64,000 nucleotides of DNA from positions 16,304 through 80,303 of the forward strand of contig CAMOVK010000001.1 of assembly GCA_946627325.1 (NCBI GenBank), read 5' to 3'. The DNA is from an uncultured Prevotella sp. (GTDB lineage Bacteria; Bacteroidota; Bacteroidia; Bacteroidales; Bacteroidaceae). Below the pieces are notes generated by a model. The model worked only from the letters and a program-made list of their open reading frames with translations. It had not been told where the DNA came from and did no database searches. Of this stretch, positions 60,054-64,000 are shown piece after piece (the stretch's first letter is position 1; each line of letters begins with the position of its first letter). The position numbers were made by a program, and so were the translations under genes.

Positions 60054-61277
60054 CTAATACACCAACTCGAACAGCCTTAGATAGTTGGTTCGCGATGTAT
60101 ATCCGTTGGCGAATGTTGTTGACCCACGCACATCGAGGGTGTAACGCGCTTCGCTGAAAACATAGAGGTGTCCGGCTGTCATCGTAAGGTTGCCATCCAC
60201 CTTTATTCCTTTGGCTTTCGAGGTGTCGTTGACACCGAGGTTTACAATGTATAGTTTTCCGTCGGTAAGATTCAAATTGCCATTGACGTTGATGCCCTTT
60301 GAGCCATTGCCTCGTGTGAGTAAGCGCAGTTCTCCACCATTGATAGTCACTGTGCTATCACACTTCAGCGCAGCCACCGAAGTGGTATCAACACCTGCTA
60401 TGCGCGTGGCACCATCGGTAATGATAGTTGTTCGTCCGCCACTGACGATGACATCGTCCTCCGAATTGATTCCTTTAGAACCGTCGCCAAGTACTTCGAT
60501 GTTTAGGACTCCACCATTGATGAATACTCCGTCGTTGGCTTTCACTCCGTGACCTGCATAAGACAGCAGGCGAGTGTTTGTACCCACTCTGAAGCGTATA
60601 TAGTCGTCGGAGGCTATGGCATGGTGGGCTTGAGATGTGACATTGAGTTTACCCATTCCGCTAAACACAATCTGTCCTTCGCTGAAAAGCGTGGCTTTCT
60701 CGTCTTCGAGCGAAGGTGTGGCTGCGTAGGTCTGTGCATCTCGGAGTGTACAGCCATTGACTCCTGTAATGAAATACATTGTCTTGCCCGACTGTGAATT
60801 GATTGCAGCACCTCGCGAACTCGTGAGATTCAAGCCATAGGCAAAAATGCAAAAGCGATTGTCGCTATAGATTTTGAACGAGCCGTCGCTTGATGTGCCT
60901 GTGAGGTTATACACTACACTCGAGGCGGTAGAGTTAACCGTGACATGGGCACCATCAATTACGACGTTCACACCAGCTACCGTACCTTTCACGGTTGCTT
61001 TGTCACCATCAAAAACGATGGTCACCTCTTTGGTGAACGAAGAATTTTCGATGTAATCGTTGTAATAGGTTGGATCGTCGTCCTCTGTCGGCACGACTTC
61101 AATTTCTTCAGAAATATCGGTTTCATCGATGGAAATAGCCATCGGAGTGATATCGTTGCCAAGAGCGGCATCGTAGTCGGCAATAAGCTGGTTGAGGTCG
61201 GTATCACCATCTGTGCATGCTGCCAGAGCGAATATGGCAAGCATGAATATATACGAAAAGCGTTTCATAAAGTTCAT
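60054..61277 (-). CDS. Lipoprotein of the Cthe_2159-like carbohydrate-binding family
   Basis: 407 residues; the start may be Met at 61277 or at 61268 (MKRFSYIFMLAIFALAAC). LAAC is a good lipobox, so it is anchored by a lipid. After an acidic linker comes a beta-helix with coils like those of the 644-residue protein (NSSFTKEVTIVFDGDKATVK, VNSTASSVVYNLTGTSSDGS, VFINGGVLNIEVLGDGSKGI, TVTINGGELRLLTRGNGSKG). It begins 4 bp after the DUF2490-like gene and belongs to the same unit as VTC and DUF4956. It ends before array copy 4. Confidence 0.83.
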   Translation of the reverse strand: MNFMKRFSYIFMLAIFALAACTDGDTDLNQLIADYDAALGNDITPMAISIDETDISEEIEVVPTEDDDPTYYNDYIENSSFTKEVTIVFDGDKATVKGTVAGVNVVIDGAHVTVNSTASSVVYNLTGTSSDGSFKIYSDNRFCIFAYGLNLTSSRGAAINSQSGKTMYFITGVNGCTLRDAQTYAATPSLEDEKATLFSEGQIVFSGMGKLNVTSQAHHAIASDDYIRFRVGTNTRLLSYAGHGVKANDGVFINGGVLNIEVLGDGSKGINSEDDVIVSGGRTTIITDGATRIAGVDTTSVAALKCDSTVTINGGELRLLTRGNGSKGINVNGNLNLTDGKLYIVNLGVNDTSKAKGIKVDGNLTMTAGHLYVFSEARYTLDVRGSTTFANGYTSRTNYLRLFELVY

Positions 61278-61281
61278 TTAT

Positions 61282-62007
61282 TTAGAATTTAAAGTTGTAA
61301 CCAAGACCGATGAAATGGGTGTTTTTGTCGGTTTCATCGGCGTGTTCGTTATCGTTTTGATAGCGATAGTAGATTTCAAAGACGTGTTTTTTCGCGAGTT
61401 TGTATTCGGCTCCTACAGTCAGACGTGTTCGTTCGATAGCCATCGAATTATAGATTTCCACGCTGGCAAATGGGTCAATTTTGCATTTAGCGATATCATA
61501 TTCCACTTGAAAGCGGCTGCGGAGAGTGTTGTGCGCCTTCGAACTCACCACGTCGTCTTCCCAAACGTCATCGGCAAAAACGTATCGGTCGGTAATTTTC
61601 TCAGGACGATAGGTGTATTGCCAGCGTTCGCGAAGCGATAACTTGAAACGATCAACTTTGACATCTCCCGTCAGCGATACGCTCACACGATGCTTAGGTG
61701 TGAAGTACGAGGGGCGATACGTGTCCCATTGTTTCAGTTTTTCCTCGCGTCGGTCGCTCAAAAACTTATATTGTGCAGAGAGTTTAAGCCATGTAGTAAA
61801 CTTATAACTACCTTCTACGGCGGCTGTAAGATGGTCAACTGTTCGTGCATCGTTGCGTGTTCGCAGTTCTGCTTCTGCACCAACGCTCCATTTTTTGTCG
61901 ATTTTCTTTGTTGCTCCAATGGAATATATCATTCCAAAATCGTTCTCCTGTGCATGAACGAACATTGGCACAGCGAAGAGAAAGAGCATATAGATTAGTT
62001 TCTTCAT
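61282..62007 (-). CDS. DUF2490-like outer-membrane beta-barrel protein
   Basis: 241 residues. The signal peptide (to about 19) precedes alternating strands: WSVGAEAELRTRNDARTVDH, LTAAVEGSYKFTTWLKLSAQ, YKFLSDRREEKLKQWDTYRP, and the terminal THFIGLGYNFKF. A C-terminal Phe and paired aromatic strands point to an outer-membrane barrel of the DUF2490 type. It sits between DUF4956 (58 bp upstream) and the Cthe_2159-like lipoprotein (4 bp downstream). A role in exporting or anchoring products of the cluster is possible but inferred. Confidence 0.82.
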   Translation of the reverse strand: MKKLIYMLFLFAVPMFVHAQENDFGMIYSIGATKKIDKKWSVGAEAELRTRNDARTVDHLTAAVEGSYKFTTWLKLSAQYKFLSDRREEKLKQWDTYRPSYFTPKHRVSVSLTGDVKVDRFKLSLRERWQYTYRPEKITDRYVFADDVWEDDVVSSKAHNTLRSRFQVEYDIAKCKIDPFASVEIYNSMAIERTRLTVGAEYKLAKKHVFEIYYRYQNDNEHADETDKNTHFIGLGYNFKF

Positions 62008-62065
62008 AAAATGATTGTTGTTCTAATTAACTCCCAATCGGTTAGAGTGGGGTTGAATATGAATT

Positions 62066-62761
62066 TTATTTTATTTCTGTCAGGTCTTCGTTCTTGAGTT
62101 TTATCTTATTCTCAATATCTACATCCGTAGTTGTCATCGACTTATATGTAACTTTTATTATTGCCATGTCGCGCAGGAAGTCGATTGCTCCTATCTGCAC
62201 ATCTACTATCTCAACACCGAGACGAGAGCGCAAATCGTCGATGAGTTCGGCTTTTTTCGATGGTTTTATCAGTTCTATTCGGTCGTATTGGATAAGTTTT
62301 GTAGGATGTTGCGGAATGATTTTCTCTACGAGATAGATTGCTGCCACGAAGAGCGAGTTGGTAAGCAGTAGTTCCACTATCGATACCGACGTGGCTATGG
62401 CATTGACTACTGCAAGGGCAATGATGACAAACATATAGGTCATCTCACGAACATGGATAGAATCGGTGCGATAACGCATGATGGAAAAAATTCCAAACAA
62501 TCCTATACCAATACCTATACTCGTCTTAGTTTTCATATCTTCGAGCACGAAAATCATGAAAAACACTATGAAAAAGACTGCTATCGACGAGAGTATAAAC
62601 GTGAAATAAAAGTCTGAACGACGGCTCTTACGATAGTAGAGACGATCGGTTATGAACCAGGTAAACAGCAGACTTATGGATAAGCGCACCAACATATCAA
62701 TGAATGTGGGCGAAATGGTGAATTGTAATAGGTGTTGCATAAAGTTTTGGTTATTATTCAT
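62066..62761 (-). CDS. DUF4956 integral membrane protein
   Basis: 231 residues with about four membrane segments and a soluble C-terminal domain. The diagnostic stretch GIGIGLFGIFSIMRYRTDSI follows the second segment, and the C-terminal part VEIVDVQIGAIDFLRDMAII has a ferredoxin-like pattern. DUF4956 proteins are often found next to VTC-type polyphosphate polymerases, as here: its start overlaps the VTC stop by 4 bp. No biochemical function is established to my knowledge. Confidence 0.9.
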   Translation of the reverse strand: MNNNQNFMQHLLQFTISPTFIDMLVRLSISLLFTWFITDRLYYRKSRRSDFYFTFILSSIAVFFIVFFMIFVLEDMKTKTSIGIGIGLFGIFSIMRYRTDSIHVREMTYMFVIIALAVVNAIATSVSIVELLLTNSLFVAAIYLVEKIIPQHPTKLIQYDRIELIKPSKKAELIDDLRSRLGVEIVDVQIGAIDFLRDMAIIKVTYKSMTTTDVDIENKIKLKNEDLTEIK

Positions 62762-63504
62762 CTTATTATTATATCAATCTCGCGTAGTTTCTCCTTAAAG
62801 CGGTTCAAACGCAAACTGGGATTGGTTGTCGCCTGCCCCATGCAGTATTTGCTGTAGCCGTGAGGGAAGATTCGCAGTGAGCGGAGAACATCGAGAATGG
62901 GAGACGACGTCAGCGCGTCGCGCTTTAACTCGATAACCACAAGGTTGTCGCGCATTGACTGGCAGTCTGTCAGGAGCGAATGGGAAAGTATGTTAGTGTC
63001 GATTGTGAGTCGCTCTGTTAGGGCTTTATTCACAAGTGTGATGCGTTCGAAAGTGTTTTCGAGCGTTGGCTGCAAACTTTCTACATCCATCTGGAGATGA
63101 CGACGGGCAAATTCGTATTGCTCGGGCAATGTAAACTGCATCGAACTGGCAGTGATACGCTTCTTTTTCGTGCGTCGATGATTGTTCTTAGTCTTCACTT
63201 CGAGGAAAGTAAGATTGCTATCTACATAGGTTCGGAAACGCAGTTTCTGACGACTGAGCACTCCTGCCTGATGAGTGTAGAACATCCGGTGGTCGGGAGT
63301 GTCGTAGTAGATGGTGCTGTAAGTCGATGTCACTTTACCATTGGCTGACTGCAAACGGTAGTTGGCTGATGCCATCTGAAGCAAGTCGAGCAAGCGTGCG
63401 GTAGTGGTAACAAATTTCGTATCGATACGATTCATTAGCCGCACACTCTTCATCTCGTCGAGTGTGATGGTAGAAAACGTCTGCAAAAGGGTTTTGTCAA
63501 CCAT
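62758..63504 (-). CDS. VTC-domain protein, putative polyphosphate polymerase
   Basis: 248 residues covering a VTC tunnel domain (triphosphate-tunnel fold). Basic and acidic residues that line the tunnel are visible: NRIDTKFV, LRFRTYV, FLEVKTKNNHRRTKKKR, ERLTIDTN, and LVVIELKRD near the end, with the late YSKYCMG. In yeast Vtc4 this domain makes polyphosphate from ATP. It overlaps the DUF4956 gene by 4 bp and starts the gene group with DUF2490 and two Cthe_2159-like proteins. The catalytic set looks intact, but activity is inferred. Confidence 0.88.
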   Translation of the reverse strand: MVDKTLLQTFSTITLDEMKSVRLMNRIDTKFVTTTARLLDLLQMASANYRLQSANGKVTSTYSTIYYDTPDHRMFYTHQAGVLSRQKLRFRTYVDSNLTFLEVKTKNNHRRTKKKRITASSMQFTLPEQYEFARRHLQMDVESLQPTLENTFERITLVNKALTERLTIDTNILSHSLLTDCQSMRDNLVVIELKRDALTSSPILDVLRSLRIFPHGYSKYCMGQATTNPSLRLNRFKEKLREIDIIIR

Positions 63505-63578
63505 GGATTATATTATCGTCAAGTGATTTCTTAGTACTGAAAACGATTAGCACTCTGAGCGGTTCTTCACGTTTTACC

Positions 63579-64000
63579 CTATGAATTATTTAGCAACAAT
63601 TCGGCTATCTGCACTGCGTTGAGGGCTGCACCCTTGCGAATTTGGTCGCCAGAAATCCAAAGCGAAATACCACAATCATCGCTTATATCTCGCCGGATAC
63701 GTCCTACAAACACATCGTCTTTGCCTGCTGTGAACAAAGGCATAGGATATTCGGAGTGTGAGGGGTCATCGACCAAACAGCAACCAGGCGCCTCAGCAAT
63801 CGCTCGCCTTACGTCAGTTATGTCAAGAGGTCGCTCCGTTTCTATCCAAATGCTCTCGGAATGGGCTCGAAGAGTACCAACCCTAACACACGTTGCCGAG
63901 CATTTCACGTCGCTGTGCATAATCTTTCGAGTCTCGAAAAACATCTTCATCTCCTCGCGAGTGTAGTCGTTTGGAGTGAAAACATCTACCTGCGGAATAA
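63579..64000 (-). CDS. asd: Aspartate-semialdehyde dehydrogenase, C-terminal part (5' end outside window)
   Basis: 140 codons, with the frame open to the window edge; I extended it by direct translation ([20 protein letters not shown]). Conserved features of the C-terminal part are [17 protein letters not shown] (substrate-binding Arg and His of the RxxHxE-type region), FVGRIRRD and [20 protein letters not shown]. The enzyme reduces aspartyl phosphate to aspartate semialdehyde on the way to lysine, threonine and methionine. The catalytic Cys lies upstream, outside the window. Confidence 0.95.
   Translation of the reverse strand, partial: IPQVDVFTPNDYTREEMKMFFETRKIMHSDVKCSATCVRVGTLRAHSESIWIETERPLDITDVRRAIAEAPGCCLVDDPSHSEYPMPLFTAGKDDVFVGRIRRDISDDCGISLWISGDQIRKGAALNAVQIAELLLNNS

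Overview
The window reads as a chromosome segment of a Bacteroidales bacterium, probably Prevotellaceae-like. This is inferred from four things. Many secreted proteins end in a type IX secretion (T9SS) sorting tail of the form KGIYIxxGKKxxxK. Promoters fit the Bacteroidetes pattern TTTG-N19..21-TAnnTTTG, and Shine-Dalgarno sites are mostly absent. SecD and SecF are fused. The gene families are typical of the phylum (2-oxoacid:ferredoxin oxidoreductase KorAB, BspA-like leucine-rich repeat proteins, outer-membrane beta-barrels). No phage, plasmid, insertion sequence or CRISPR genes are seen.

Layout. 1-7.9 kb (minus strand): korB (cut by the window edge), korA, a decayed BspA-like pseudogene, an RNase H-like gene, argS, a secreted protein and a porin. 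8-12.9 kb: a nucleotidyltransferase/aminotransferase fusion, a LicD-family transferase and a polysaccharide flippase, probably a surface-glycan decoration group, then an outer-membrane barrel. 13-22.3 kb: a PKD-domain T9SS cargo, a patatin, HU, a rhomboid protease, a membrane-bound EEP phosphohydrolase, SecDF and tRNA-Arg(CCT). 22.3-25.4 kb: a metal-efflux permease with its Fur-family regulator, a Ca/Na antiporter and a small heat-shock protein. 25.8-33 kb: an outer-membrane receptor-like barrel with a GH18 enzyme, then TcdA, LolD and a cation:proton antiporter. 33.3-41.2 kb: a Cys/Lys-rich exported protein, an M23 peptidase, a recG-ispD-DJ-1 operon, NAD kinase and an ABC exporter. 41.3-52.5 kb: a block of large T9SS cargo proteins. 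52.7-57.3 kb: a WG-repeat protein, a SulP transporter, a CxxC lipoprotein, an SRPBCC protein and pyrE. 57.3-63.5 kb: a VTC/DUF4956/Cthe_2159-type cluster with an outer-membrane protein and a tiny T9SS-tailed protein. The window ends inside asd.

The most striking unexplained structure is a family of four intergenic elements at 25578-25660, 33071-33153, 41240-41322 and 59912-59994. Each is exactly 83 bp and is built of four 17-bp near-palindromes (GRAAAG-N5-CTTTYC) separated by 5-bp spacers, giving a strict 22-bp period. They lie in divergent, convergent and co-directional gaps, so they are not tied to one promoter layout. Their size, copy number and partly position-specific spacers are conserved, which suggests that the whole 83-bp array is the unit that spreads or is selected. 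I do not recognise it as a described element.
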